Shown: in pieces, positions 34,116-43,455 of the stretch
Position numbering within the stretch: position 1 is the stretch's first letter
How the letters are laid out: each line of letters starts with the position of its first letter
Assembly: GCF_902167635.1 (NCBI RefSeq)
Contig: NZ_CABHMS010000001.1
Coordinates: forward strand, 868,001 to 932,000
Source of the DNA: Chitinophaga vietnamensis
Lineage (GTDB): Bacteria > Bacteroidota > Bacteroidia > Chitinophagales > Chitinophagaceae
DNA length: 64,000 nucleotides
Reading direction: 5' to 3'
The notes under the pieces: generated by a model
Told to the model about the DNA's origin: nothing
Database searches by the model: none
The model's input: only the letters and a program-made list of their open reading frames with translations
Position numbers and translations under genes: made by a program

Positions 34116-35993
34116 TTATTCTACGTTTACCAGCACTCCTTTCGGATACGATATCGCATACTTCAGGTATTTCTTCTGTTCCTGTGCCGGCGCTACATTC
34201 AGCTGCCAGCTGAGGAGGCGTGTGTTTTCGTCCAGTTGTGCGCCATCGTATTCTGTTCTGGATACGTCCATATCGCTGCTTACTTTGATGGGAAGCTGAT
34301 CTTGCAGGATGATGCTGATCGGAACGGCCTTGTTGTTTTTCACGCTGAGCTCCCAGGCGCGGGTGATGGTTTGATCTTTGGCCATGAAATGCTTTTTGCT
34401 GTTTTCCTTTTGCAGCGTGCGGTTGATCACCACTTGTTTGTCGCGGCCCAGGGATATTTGCAGGGTGTCTTTGCCGGATTGCAGGTCCAGCACGGATTTG
34501 CCGAGATAAGTATCTTCAAAGTAAATGCTGGCTTCTCCTTCCAGCAGGTTCAGTTGCTCCCAGTCGGTGATGCCGGCCATGAGAAAGGCGGATTTGTCCA
34601 GTTTGGGAACGGCGTAATACTGGTAGCTGGCGGGGATCTCCAGCTCTTTCACACTGACTGCATAGGGTTTGCCATCGGGCGGAATGGTATAAGGTACCGG
34701 GATATCGAAATAGAAAGTAGTAGGCGTATACTGTTCTGTTACATCGGGTATTATGGTACTGGATTTTACTTTCTTTGCGGACGATATGCTAATGCCCGCC
34801 GCACGGCCGGTTAAGCCGTCGCCCGCATAACCCGTTACCACCACTTCTTCCAATGTCTTGGTAGAAGGCAGCATACTCACTGACATATTAGTACTGGCGG
34901 GCATTTCACGGCTGTTGAAACCAATGGCGCTGAAAACCACTATCTGCGGGCCTCCGGGGGATTGCAGGCGGAACATGCCCTTGTCATCTGTGATGGTGCC
35001 GATAGTGCGTCCCTGGAGTTGCACCGAGCAACCGGGGAGAGGCTGGCCATCATTGTCCGTAACGATGCCGGCGATCTCTCCGGGATGATTATCGGTAATA
35101 CTACGACGTGCACTGTTCAACTCTTGCAGCGAGTAATAGGTACGCAGGTACCAGGGCTGTAAAGAAGGCTTCACATTGCCTTCGCCGGGATTACCGGTGC
35201 TGAGCGTGAGCTTGATATTTTTCCAGTCTTCCCCGCATTGCTGGTAAACGCTGGCTTTGTAAGTGAGCAGCAATGGTTGCGTAATATCTTTTACCCGCAG
35301 GTCGTAAGCCGGTATCCAGCCTGCATTCCGGACGAGGTAACTGATGGTGAATTTACCGCTGGTATTTTCTTTCGCGAGAATATCCAGGATGATATCGCTG
35401 GTAGGAAGATCTTTCTGGTTGCGGAGTGCCGCCAGCTGGCTGTTGACGAGTTCCAGTTCTTTTTCCAGTGATTTGGTATTCCGGTTGATAGTAAAAAGTT
35501 TGTCGAGCACTTCGCTGAGACGGCTGCGTTGCAGGTCCAGCGCTTCTTTCAGGTCGGCGGCTTTGGTACCGTTGCTGGTACCGGCGATCACCTGGTTTTT
35601 GGATAGCATGGTTTGTTCCTGCGTATATACCTGGGCGTTATTCTTCTCGCGGTCCAGTTTATCTTCCAGCTTTTCCCGTTGCGCATCCAGCGCGGTGATT
35701 TCTTCGCGCTGCGTTTGTTGACGGATGATATTGGGTTGATGGGAAACCGCCAGCAGCGTGAATTTACCATCTCCTTTCACCTGTATGCTCTTCGTGTCCA
35801 CATCAGGAGAGATACCGGAGATGAGCACCTGGTTATTACCTGGTATCAATGTGATGTTAGCAGTACGGGTTACCTGCGCGCCATGCAGGAACACTGTTAC
35901 TTTACTGATACTGGAAACGGCTGTTTGTCTTTTGTTCTGGGCTACAAGTGGTTGGAGAAAGGCCAGCATGATAAGCAAGGGAAGTTGTTTCAT
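34116..35993 (-). CDS. MuiA-family (DUF4139) protein with an inserted carboxypeptidase-regulatory-like domain
   Basis: Starting at MKQLPLLIMLAF (signal peptide to VAQ) the protein has 625 residues. An N-terminal DUF4140 region (VFLHGAQVTRTANI) and coiled coil (residues 85-200) are followed by the DUF4139 domain, in which NAGWIPAYDLRV and the late YAISYPKG are typical. Between the two halves of DUF4139, at about residues 300-400, is a CarboxypepD_reg-like domain (GIVTDNDGQPLPGCSVQLQG, then GMFRLQ) and the sequence LEEVVVTGYAGDGLTGRAAG, which is very like the TonB-box and plug start of SusC receptors. Related proteins were linked to mucoid/capsule control; the role here is unknown. Two in-frame ATGs further upstream are less suitable. 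Confidence 0.85.
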   Translation of the reverse strand: MKQLPLLIMLAFLQPLVAQNKRQTAVSSISKVTVFLHGAQVTRTANITLIPGNNQVLISGISPDVDTKSIQVKGDGKFTLLAVSHQPNIIRQQTQREEITALDAQREKLEDKLDREKNNAQVYTQEQTMLSKNQVIAGTSNGTKAADLKEALDLQRSRLSEVLDKLFTINRNTKSLEKELELVNSQLAALRNQKDLPTSDIILDILAKENTSGKFTISYLVRNAGWIPAYDLRVKDITQPLLLTYKASVYQQCGEDWKNIKLTLSTGNPGEGNVKPSLQPWYLRTYYSLQELNSARRSITDNHPGEIAGIVTDNDGQPLPGCSVQLQGRTIGTITDDKGMFRLQSPGGPQIVVFSAIGFNSREMPASTNMSVSMLPSTKTLEEVVVTGYAGDGLTGRAAGISISSAKKVKSSTIIPDVTEQYTPTTFYFDIPVPYTIPPDGKPYAVSVKELEIPASYQYYAVPKLDKSAFLMAGITDWEQLNLLEGEASIYFEDTYLGKSVLDLQSGKDTLQISLGRDKQVVINRTLQKENSKKHFMAKDQTITRAWELSVKNNKAVPISIILQDQLPIKVSSDMDVSRTEYDGAQLDENTRLLSWQLNVAPAQEQKKYLKYAISYPKGVLVNVE

Positions 35994-36101
35994 AAGGCGT
36001 TGATTTTTTTGCATGATGATCAACCGTACATCAATTCCATACTTGCAGAGAAAAAATTTTTTTATAGCTTCATCCCTGAACCACCATTAACATCAAAGAC
36101 C

Positions 36102-37253
36102 ATGAAACACACCATTAAGGCGCTGTTGATAGCAGCGCTGTGGCCATTGGCCGCGTCCGCGCAGGACAGTACCCAGTTTATCAAAGGCTCCTGGGCCGAT
36201 CTCACTGCAAAAGCCAGGAAAGAACACAAGCCCATTTTCATCGACACTTATTTCGAAGGATGCCATGCCTGTAAAGACATGGAGCTGCGCGTGTTCCCGG
36301 CGCCGGAAGTAAAAAAGTACATGCAGGATAATTTTATCTGTACCGGCTACGATGTTTTTAAAGAGGCATTCGGGAAAGACCTTTGCATCAAATACTTTGT
36401 GCGCGGCTTTCCTACCTACCTCGTCATTTCCGGGGAAGGGGAGCTGATAGGCGCCAGCAGCGGGTATTCCGACGCAGATATTTTTCTGTCGCTGCTCCGC
36501 GAAAATGTGCAGCGGTACAAGGCAGGCACTTATCTTTCCGGCTTTGGCCGCGAATGGAAGGGCGATGAACCGGCCTTTTACAAAGCCATGTACGACAAGG
36601 TTTCCCAACCAACAGACCCCGCGGAGGTAACGGCTTACCTCGCGAAACAAAAAGACAAGCTCGCAGAAAATACTTTCAAGGCGATGCTGGCGGCAGGCGC
36701 CTTACCGGCCGACTACCGCACGTTCTACATAAAGAACCGTGCGGCTTACCTGCAACGTTTCGGGGTTGAACTTAACCGGAACATATTGGAGAAGTTATTG
36801 CGGGAAGATATGAAGGCCCTGCCTCAAAGCTATGATGCTGCTGCCTTTGAGTCTTTCCTGCAACAACAGCAACGTATATACGATGCGGGCAGCTGGCAGG
36901 AGATCCAGATGTTTTATGCAGAAAATTATCTCTTCAAAAAATGCAAAAACGCCAAAGCCTTCCTGGAATTTGCGATCGCACATCACGACAATAACGAGAA
37001 CCGGGTGCGTTATATGCTTTTTTATATGGGGATGGAAATGCAGCAGGATCCTGCATTACAGGCATTATATATACAGTGGGCGAAACCTGTGCTGAGCGAG
37101 CATGCGAGCTTGGAGCTGCTACAATCAATGGCTTATCTGTGCAAGAATAATGATAAGGAAGCTGCCCGGCAATATTTCAAATGGGCCATCGCCAAATCAA
37201 CCATGATGAGAATGGACGCAGCACACATGCAACAGGAACTAAATAAATTGTAA
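36102..37253 (+). CDS. Secreted thioredoxin-fold protein
   Basis: The start is taken at MKHTIKALLIAALWPLAASAQ, a clean signal peptide, although the frame stays open for 490 bases upstream, antisense to the MuiA-like gene. The 383-residue product has a thioredoxin domain (residues 25-150) with CHAC in YFEGCHACKDMELRVF, a cis-Pro in GFPTYLVI, and a helical C-terminal region of about 230 residues without a recognised family. It would act in the periplasm as a disulfide oxidoreductase or carrier. The helical tail is common in Bacteroidota thioredoxin-like proteins. Confidence 0.88.
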   Translation: MKHTIKALLIAALWPLAASAQDSTQFIKGSWADLTAKARKEHKPIFIDTYFEGCHACKDMELRVFPAPEVKKYMQDNFICTGYDVFKEAFGKDLCIKYFVRGFPTYLVISGEGELIGASSGYSDADIFLSLLRENVQRYKAGTYLSGFGREWKGDEPAFYKAMYDKVSQPTDPAEVTAYLAKQKDKLAENTFKAMLAAGALPADYRTFYIKNRAAYLQRFGVELNRNILEKLLREDMKALPQSYDAAAFESFLQQQQRIYDAGSWQEIQMFYAENYLFKKCKNAKAFLEFAIAHHDNNENRVRYMLFYMGMEMQQDPALQALYIQWAKPVLSEHASLELLQSMAYLCKNNDKEAARQYFKWAIAKSTMMRMDAAHMQQELNKL

Positions 37254-37325
37254 AACTATTGGGCCTCAGCGGAAATATTCCACTGAGGCCCAATAACCAA
37301 ATATCTAAATAATAAAATAATCAAA

Positions 37326-38537
37326 TCAGCTCACGGCTTTATTCACCAGTGCGGCAGCTTCGCTGAGGAGGATAGCTGACTGCACTTTCAGGCCGCTGTC
37401 TTCGATCAGTTTTTTCGCTTCAGCGGCGTTGGTGCCTTGTAAACGAACGATGATCGGTACGGTGATGTTGCCGATGGATTGGTAAGCATCGATCACACCT
37501 TGCGCTACCCTGTCGCAACGAACGATACCGCCGAAGATATTGATCAGGATTGCTTTTACTTTAGGATCTTTCAGGATGATGCGGAAGCCTGCTTCTACCG
37601 TTTGTGCGTTGGCGGTACCGCCTACGTCCAGGAAGTTGGCAGGTTCGCCGCCGCTCAGTTTGATCATATCCATGGTGGCCATGGCCAGACCGGCGCCGTT
37701 TACCATACAGCCTACGTTACCGTCGAGTTTTACGAAGTTGAGGTTATATTTACCAGCTTCTACTTCAGTAGGATCTTCTTCAGTAATATCACGCAGCGCT
37801 TCGAGGTCAGGATGACGCATCAGGGAATTGTCGTCCAGGTTTACTTTAGCATCTACCGCGATGATCTTTTCGTCGCTCGTTTTGAACAGCGGGTTGATTT
37901 CGAGCATGCTGCAATCCAGGCCTACGTACGCGTTGTAGAGGTTAGACACGAATTTCACCATGTTTTTGAATGCCTCGCCGCTCAAGCCGAGGTTGAAAGC
38001 GATATTGCGGGCCTGGAAAGGTTGGAGGGCCATGTTAGGTTTTACCCACTCCTTGAATATTTTCTCAGGTGTTTTGTGTGCTACTTCTTCGATATCCATA
38101 CCGCCTTCGGTAGAGTACATGATCACGTTCATGCTTTTGGCGCGGTCGAGCAGGATAGAGAGGTAAAATTCTTTTACAGGGTTGGGGCCGGGATAGTAAA
38201 CGTCCTGGGCTACCAGCACTTTATTCACTACTTTACCAGCTTCGCCGGTCTGGATAGTCACCAGGGTGCCTCCCAGGATATTGCCGGCTATATTCTTGAT
38301 ATCTTCTGCATTTTTTCCTACTGCTACGCCTCTCTGCTCTGTACCACGGATCTTGCCCTTACCGCGTCCACCGGCGTGAATCTGTGCTTTTACAACGGCA
38401 AACTCGTTACCATATTGTACTTTCAATTGCTTGTAAGCCTCGGCGGCTGCTTCAGGTGTATCTACCGGAATGCCTTCCTGTACCGGTACGTTATATTTTT
38501 TCAACAGTTCTTTAGCCTGGTACTCGTGTAAGTTCAT
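37326..38537 (-). CDS. sucC: Succinyl-CoA synthetase (ADP-forming) beta subunit
   Basis: This 403-residue subunit begins MNLHEYQAKELLKKYNVPV, has the ATP-grasp loop HAGGRGKGK, the EINPLF segment and the C-terminal GGIVRCDRVAQGV. It binds the nucleotide and succinate; the alpha subunit carries the phosphohistidine. It interconverts succinyl-CoA and succinate in the TCA cycle. The partner sucD is not adjacent, which is common in Bacteroidota. A long antisense open frame across the gene is a shadow. Confidence 0.96.
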   Translation of the reverse strand: MNLHEYQAKELLKKYNVPVQEGIPVDTPEAAAEAYKQLKVQYGNEFAVVKAQIHAGGRGKGKIRGTEQRGVAVGKNAEDIKNIAGNILGGTLVTIQTGEAGKVVNKVLVAQDVYYPGPNPVKEFYLSILLDRAKSMNVIMYSTEGGMDIEEVAHKTPEKIFKEWVKPNMALQPFQARNIAFNLGLSGEAFKNMVKFVSNLYNAYVGLDCSMLEINPLFKTSDEKIIAVDAKVNLDDNSLMRHPDLEALRDITEEDPTEVEAGKYNLNFVKLDGNVGCMVNGAGLAMATMDMIKLSGGEPANFLDVGGTANAQTVEAGFRIILKDPKVKAILINIFGGIVRCDRVAQGVIDAYQSIGNITVPIIVRLQGTNAAEAKKLIEDSGLKVQSAILLSEAAALVNKAVS

Positions 38538-38652
38538 CGGAATAAAATTTGCCGCTAAAATAGGTCATTATGATTTAAATATAAAACGGAGTCATTTGTG
38601 AATTAAAAAATAACTTTGCGCGGGTTTGCCTGAAAACCCGTTTCTTTAAATA

Positions 38653-39486
38653 ATGTATAAACAGATGAGCGAATTAACAGACCAGATCAAGGCTGCAGCC
38701 GACTATATCAGAAAATTCCGGGAGGAAGCCCCTGTAGCGGGCGTTATATTAGGCAGTGGCCTGGGCAACCTGGCGCAGGATATTGAAAACAGCGTAGAGA
38801 TTCCGTACAGCGATATTCCACATTTCCCGGTATCCACGGTGGAAGGCCATTCCGGCAAACTGATACTGGGACATATGCAGGGCAAGCCGGTAGTGGCCAT
38901 GGCAGGGCGTTTCCATTATTATGAAGGCTTCTCCATGAAACAGGTTACCTTTCCGGTGCGTGTGATGAAAGCCCTGGGTATCCACACCTTGTTCATTTCA
39001 AATGCGGCAGGCGGTATGAATGCCGGTTTCAAAGTGGGTGATCTTATGGTTATTAAAGATCATATCAACCTGCAACCCGAGCACCCGCTGCGCGGCCGTA
39101 ATGAAGATACGCTGGGCCCCCGCTTCCCGGATATGAGCGAGCCTTACAGCAAAGCGCTCATCAACGCGGCCTATCAGATTGCCGCCGCCAACAATATTTC
39201 TTTACATACCGGCGTATATGTTGGGGTGCAAGGCCCTACCTTTGAAACGCGGGCAGAATATAAATACATGCACATCATCGGCGGCGATGCCGTAGGGATG
39301 AGCACTGTACCCGAAGTGATCGTAGCCGCCCATGCAGGCCTGAAAGTGTTTGCCATGAGCGTGATCACCGATATTGGCATCAGGGAAGAAGAGAACGTGA
39401 TCACACATGACGAGGTGCTGGAAGCTGCCAAAGCAGCGGAACCCAAGCTGACGCTTATTTTTAGTGAATTAATCCGGCAACTATAA
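38653..39486 (+). CDS. punA: Purine-nucleoside phosphorylase (trimeric class)
   Basis: A 277-residue enzyme with the class I PNP blocks GVILGSGLGNLAQ, HFPVSTVEGHSGKL, AMAGRFHYYEG, SNAAGGMN and the long signature GPTFETRAEYKYMHIIGGDAVGMSTVPE. It splits purine nucleosides with phosphate to base and ribose 1-phosphate for salvage. TAACTTTG at 38611-38618 is a likely -7 box. A second in-frame Met four codons in is equally possible as start. Confidence 0.95.
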   Translation: MYKQMSELTDQIKAAADYIRKFREEAPVAGVILGSGLGNLAQDIENSVEIPYSDIPHFPVSTVEGHSGKLILGHMQGKPVVAMAGRFHYYEGFSMKQVTFPVRVMKALGIHTLFISNAAGGMNAGFKVGDLMVIKDHINLQPEHPLRGRNEDTLGPRFPDMSEPYSKALINAAYQIAAANNISLHTGVYVGVQGPTFETRAEYKYMHIIGGDAVGMSTVPEVIVAAHAGLKVFAMSVITDIGIREEENVITHDEVLEAAKAAEPKLTLIFSELIRQL

Positions 39487-39506
39487 AACGTTTTTGTCAT
39501 TTTCGG

Positions 39507-41489
39507 ATGAGGCAACTTCTTATTTTCATCACCCTGCTGTGCTTTTGCGGGAATCAGTTAATGGCCCAGTTCAATACGGGGGGCCGTTTTGGCAATATGG
39601 GCGGCGGTGGCGGCACCAGCAAAATGCAGCGCGATACCGGCAAGCACGAACACGAGCCTGATACGCTCACGCTCACCTATCGCTATCTCGGCGAACCCAC
39701 CGATTTTACCATCGATTCTTCTGTAGCGGACTTCAACAAGAACTTCCTGCTGGTACCTGCCAACTACGTTACCCTTGGTAACAGCGGTAGCGCCGCACGT
39801 AATATCATTGTGACGCCCTACATGAAAGCCGGATTCGACGCGGGTTTCCACGCCTATGATATCTATGCCAACACCCACGAAGGCGCCCGCTTCTATTATA
39901 CCACGAAGCCATATACAGAAATGAATTACCTCGTGGGCAGCAAGCAGGAACAAGTGATCGGCGTAACGCATACGCAGAACCGCACCCAGCGCTTCAACTT
40001 CGCGCTGGACTACCGCAAAGTGAATGCCCCCGGCTATTTCCGCACTCAGAACACGAATCATGATACCTACCGTTTTTCTGCACATTATCAAAGCAAGAAC
40101 AAACGGGCCAATACCTATCTCGACTTCTATTACAACAACCTTAATGGTGGCGAGAATGGCGGTATCCGCAACGATTCCTTCCTCACGCTGCCCGGCTATA
40201 AGAACCGCCGCACAGTAGATGTAAAACTCGGTAACTTCGATGTGCCCATCTATGGCTTCTTTGGCACCAGCATCACCGTAAAATCACAGTACCAGGAAAC
40301 CGGCCTGCTACTGCAGCAGCAGTACGACTGGGGCAAAGGCGACACCATCCACGTGAACGATACCACAGATGTGTACAAATTTGATCCGGTGTTCCGCATA
40401 CAGTATACTTTCAATTACCAGAACAACAAGTTCCAGTATTACGATACCAAACCGGATACCTTTTATTATCCCACACATTACGACCTCGATTTCATCGGGG
40501 GAGATACCAGCATTTTCGCCAGACATCAATGGAAGATGATCTCCAACGATCTCTCGCTGGTGCAGTTCCCCGTGCGGGGCAACCTCGGCCACTTTATCAG
40601 TGTGGGCGCACGCTTTGAGGCCATCACCGGCACTTTCCTGGATGCCGGCATCAATTTCAATAACCTGGCGCTGCATGGAGAGTACCGTAACAAAACCCGC
40701 AACCAGCTATGGGACTTCTCTGCCAAAGGAGAGTTCTATGTGATTGGACAGAATATCGGCGATTACAGCGTGAGCGGCATGCTCCGGCGACATATCAATG
40801 ACCTGCTGGGCGATGTGCGGCTGTCTGTCAGCAACGTAAACCGCGAGCCATCTTACGTTTACAAGTATTTCAACAGCAACCGTACCACCTGGTACAATAC
40901 CAGCCTGGCCAAGGAAAACACGACCCTGTTGCAGTTTGCAGCAGATAACAAAAAGCTGAAATACAACCTGGCCGTGAATTATTACCTGTTCACCAACTAC
41001 ACTTATTTCAAAGACTATTACCACAGTGCGCAGTCTGCCTCGCTGTTCAACCTCTTGCAGGTAGTGTTCAGCAAAAAGGTGAGCCTGGCGCCATTTGCGT
41101 GGTATATCGATATCGCTTTCCAGCAGATACATGGCACTTCGCCGATGAGTGTGCCCACCATCTGGACCCGCCATCGCTTTGCCTTTGAGAAACGTTTGTA
41201 CACCAACCTCAATCTCATGACAGGGTTGGAGTTCCGTTACAATACCGATTACTACGCAGACGACTATACGCCGATGCTGGGGCAGTTCATCCCGCAACGT
41301 ACCACCAAGGTGGCTTATGCTGCACCGGATATTGCTGCATTTGCACACTTCCGTATCAAATCTTTCTCTGCCTACGTACGTGCAGAGAACCTGAATACCT
41401 TCTTTACCAAGAACAACTACGCCGGACCGCTGTACCCTTATAACAATTTTGATTTCAGGCTCGGCATCCGCTGGTGGTTCGTTAACTAG
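39507..41489 (+). CDS. Putative porin, outer-membrane beta-barrel
   Basis: The 660-residue protein has a signal peptide (LLIFITLLCFCGNQLMAQ), a short Gly-rich segment, and then alternating beta strands throughout, ending with an aromatic C-terminal strand (FDFRLGIRWWFVN), as expected for an outer-membrane barrel. The opening TLTYRYLGEPTDFTIDSS and NFLLVPANYVTLGNSGSAA blocks match the Bacteroidota putative porin family (PF14121). It starts 20 bases after the PNP gene, so it may be co-transcribed with it, which would suit nucleoside uptake; that link is a guess. Confidence 0.88.
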   Translation: MRQLLIFITLLCFCGNQLMAQFNTGGRFGNMGGGGGTSKMQRDTGKHEHEPDTLTLTYRYLGEPTDFTIDSSVADFNKNFLLVPANYVTLGNSGSAARNIIVTPYMKAGFDAGFHAYDIYANTHEGARFYYTTKPYTEMNYLVGSKQEQVIGVTHTQNRTQRFNFALDYRKVNAPGYFRTQNTNHDTYRFSAHYQSKNKRANTYLDFYYNNLNGGENGGIRNDSFLTLPGYKNRRTVDVKLGNFDVPIYGFFGTSITVKSQYQETGLLLQQQYDWGKGDTIHVNDTTDVYKFDPVFRIQYTFNYQNNKFQYYDTKPDTFYYPTHYDLDFIGGDTSIFARHQWKMISNDLSLVQFPVRGNLGHFISVGARFEAITGTFLDAGINFNNLALHGEYRNKTRNQLWDFSAKGEFYVIGQNIGDYSVSGMLRRHINDLLGDVRLSVSNVNREPSYVYKYFNSNRTTWYNTSLAKENTTLLQFAADNKKLKYNLAVNYYLFTNYTYFKDYYHSAQSASLFNLLQVVFSKKVSLAPFAWYIDIAFQQIHGTSPMSVPTIWTRHRFAFEKRLYTNLNLMTGLEFRYNTDYYADDYTPMLGQFIPQRTTKVAYAAPDIAAFAHFRIKSFSAYVRAENLNTFFTKNNYAGPLYPYNNFDFRLGIRWWFVN

Positions 41490-41494
41490 GTTCC

Positions 41495-41527
41495 AGCCCT
41501 TGAAGCGCTCAAAGCGCTTCAAGGGCT
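41495..41527. repeat. Core palindrome copy (AGCCCTTGAAGCGCT family), solo
   Basis: Arms 41495-41509 and 41513-41527 are perfect 15-base complements with loop CAA, five bases after the porin stop. The GGTTCC left flank is shared with the copies at 33977 and 44302. No long outer arms. Confidence 0.88.
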
Positions 41528-41553
41528 ATGCCTGATATCTCATTAAAATTTGG

Positions 41554-41561
41554 TACTTTTG
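41554..41561 (+). promoter_or_regulatory. -7 box six bases before the metal cassette
   Basis: TACTTTTG matches TAnnTTTG and ends six bases before the ATG at 41568, so the first gene of the cassette may be transcribed as a leaderless or nearly leaderless mRNA. I see no TTG at the -33 position. Confidence 0.5.
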
Positions 41562-41567
41562 TAATTC

Positions 41568-41957
41568 ATGAAACGATTTTTTGTCATATTATTTGCCATG
41601 CTGTATGTTGCGCTCACCAGCGGATTTACAGTAAACGTGCATTATTGCATGGGCAAACTGGCGTCCGTGGAGCTTCACGGCACGCCGGAAGATATATGCA
41701 AAAGATGCGGCAAGCCTGTGAAGGGCATGGATTGCTGCAAGAATGAATTTAAATTCTGCAAGGTCACTGAAACACATCAGGCAGCTAAAGCCCTGCAGCA
41801 GGACTTCTCCACAGATATCGCCCTGCAACTGCCCGTGAAAATTTTACAGGCGCCCGTGCTGCCACAGCCGCAAACATTGATTGGTGGCTATCATCACGAT
41901 CCGCCGGATATTCCTCATCCTCCCATCTTCCTGCAAAACTGTACCTTCCTGATCTGA
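41568..41957 (+). CDS. HYC_CC_PP family small secreted protein
   Basis: This 129-residue protein has a signal peptide (FFVILFAMLYVALTSGFT) and the marks that give the family its name: VHYCMGKL, the CKRCGKPVKGMDCC cluster and a Pro-rich end HHDPPDIPHPPIF. Seven or eight cysteines plus His residues in a small exported protein suggest metal binding or disulfides. It opens a cassette with an HMA-domain protein, a barrel protein and an HMA-AraC regulator, so copper or another soft metal is the likely ligand. The biochemical role of the family is unknown. Confidence 0.85.
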   Translation: MKRFFVILFAMLYVALTSGFTVNVHYCMGKLASVELHGTPEDICKRCGKPVKGMDCCKNEFKFCKVTETHQAAKALQQDFSTDIALQLPVKILQAPVLPQPQTLIGGYHHDPPDIPHPPIFLQNCTFLI

Positions 41958-42038
41958 TACTCAATAATAGTTGATCATCTCCCGCGTGGGCAGATGTAAT
42001 GTCTCTACTATTATTTTATCTTCTAAATTATTCAGATC

Positions 42039-42584
42039 ATGAAAATCATCACCATTATATTATTCGTATTAGGCATCTCTATTGGCGCAAATGCACAATA
42101 CAAGAAAGCCAGTCTGCAAGCCAATGGCCTCACTTGCGCCATGTGTTCCAACGCTACGCTGAAAGCATTGAAAACACTGCCTTTCATAGACAATATCGAT
42201 ACAGACCTCAACAATACCACCTTCATCCTGCATTTTAAACCAGATGCAACAGTAGATATCGACGCCATCAAAAAGAAAGTGGAAGATGCCGGTTTCTCTG
42301 TTGGCAAACTGGTGATCACCGCCAACTTCAAAGACGTAAAAGTGAGCAATGATGCACATGTGGCCTTCGCCGGCAATACCCTGCATTTCATGCATGTGAA
42401 AAACCAGGTGCTTAATGGCGACAAGGACATCACGGTGATCGATAAAGACTTTGTTTCCGCGAAGCAGTTCAGGCAGCATCTTACAGAAACCAGTATGCCG
42501 TGTTACAAGACCGGTGTTATGAGCGATTGCTGCAAGCCCGACGCTCCCGTTGCCAGCAAAAGGATTTATCACGTTACTATTTAA
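42039..42584 (+). CDS. Exported heavy-metal-associated (HMA) domain protein
   Basis: The 181-residue product has a signal peptide ending at GANAQ and then a ferredoxin-like HMA domain (residues 21-95) with the metal pair Cys33/Cys36 in GLTCAMCSNAT and the strand DATVDIDAIKKKVEDAGFSVG. The second half has no named domain but carries more cysteines (MPCYKTG, SDCCKPD). HMA domains bind Cu(I) or similar ions with two cysteines; here in the periplasm. It starts 81 bases after the HYC_CC_PP gene and ends nine bases before the next gene. Confidence 0.88.
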   Translation: MKIITIILFVLGISIGANAQYKKASLQANGLTCAMCSNATLKALKTLPFIDNIDTDLNNTTFILHFKPDATVDIDAIKKKVEDAGFSVGKLVITANFKDVKVSNDAHVAFAGNTLHFMHVKNQVLNGDKDITVIDKDFVSAKQFRQHLTETSMPCYKTGVMSDCCKPDAPVASKRIYHVTI

Positions 42585-42593
42585 TGCAGGTAT

Positions 42594-43451
42594 ATGAAGC
42601 AATTTTTAACGATCGCTGTGCTGCTGTTGGCAGGCATCTGCGCCAGCGCGCAGGAGCTGTATGTAAGCACCGAGCCAGCCAGTAATATGCCTGCCAACTC
42701 CATGGGTTTCAGGCTGACGAACAAGTTCTTTAAAATGGACCAGACCGGCAATACCAGTATGCGCTTTGAGCCGGAAGTGATGTGGGGCGTCAACAAAAAA
42801 TTGATGCTGCACCTGATCGGCTATGGGTCCAATGCCATGCAACCTTCGCTGAGAGCGGAAGGCGGGAGCGTGTATGCCAAATACCGGTTTCTGTCGCTCG
42901 ACCAGCAGCATTCCCATTTCCGGATGGCGGCATGGGTAAAGGGTTCCGTGATCGACAATCCATATTACCCCGCGCCGGGGGATCATGCGCCCAGCAAGCC
43001 TTACAGCAATACCGATATCGACCTGGAAGGCGCCACCAGCGGCGTTGCCGGCGGTATCATTGCTACGCAGCTGCTGCACAAACTGGCTTTGTCAACTACG
43101 TTGGGGTATAACCGTTATATGAACAATGTAAAGGATAACCTACCCGATGTTTTCCCGAAAAATGCGGTGAACTATAGTTTGTCGGCCGGTTACCTGCTCC
43201 TGCCTTTCAAATACAAAAGCTACGAGCAAACCAATCTGAACCTGTATGTGGAATTGCTTGGCAAAACCAATACCGACGCGGCTGCCAGGGGATCTTACCT
43301 GGATATTGCGCCGGCCATACAGTTCATTTTTAACAGCACCACCCGCCTGGACCTGAGCTACAGAACGCAGCTGGCCGGCGATATGCCAAGAAATATGTAC
43401 AACAGCTTCCTGGTACGGGTGGAACATAATATCTTTAATATCAAAAAATAA
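42594..43451 (+). CDS. Predicted outer-membrane beta-barrel protein of the metal cassette
   Basis: A 285-residue protein with a signal peptide (FLTIAVLLLAGICASAQ) and alternating amphipathic strands throughout, ending in SFLVRVEHNIFNIKK. A small transporter-type barrel is likely. I cannot assign a named family. Its place between an HMA protein and an HMA regulator (gaps nine and four bases) makes a role in metal efflux or binding likely. Confidence 0.7.
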   Translation: MKQFLTIAVLLLAGICASAQELYVSTEPASNMPANSMGFRLTNKFFKMDQTGNTSMRFEPEVMWGVNKKLMLHLIGYGSNAMQPSLRAEGGSVYAKYRFLSLDQQHSHFRMAAWVKGSVIDNPYYPAPGDHAPSKPYSNTDIDLEGATSGVAGGIIATQLLHKLALSTTLGYNRYMNNVKDNLPDVFPKNAVNYSLSAGYLLLPFKYKSYEQTNLNLYVELLGKTNTDAAARGSYLDIAPAIQFIFNSTTRLDLSYRTQLAGDMPRNMYNSFLVRVEHNIFNIKK

Positions 43452-43455
43452 GCAT

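Noticed and set aside
35613-36101. A 163-codon N-terminal extension of the thioredoxin-fold protein
   Set aside because: It overlaps the MuiA-like gene on the other strand and would bury a clean signal peptide at 36102.
37479-38531. A 350-codon plus-strand frame
   Set aside because: Antisense to sucC, which has complete family motifs; the frame is a by-product of codon bias.
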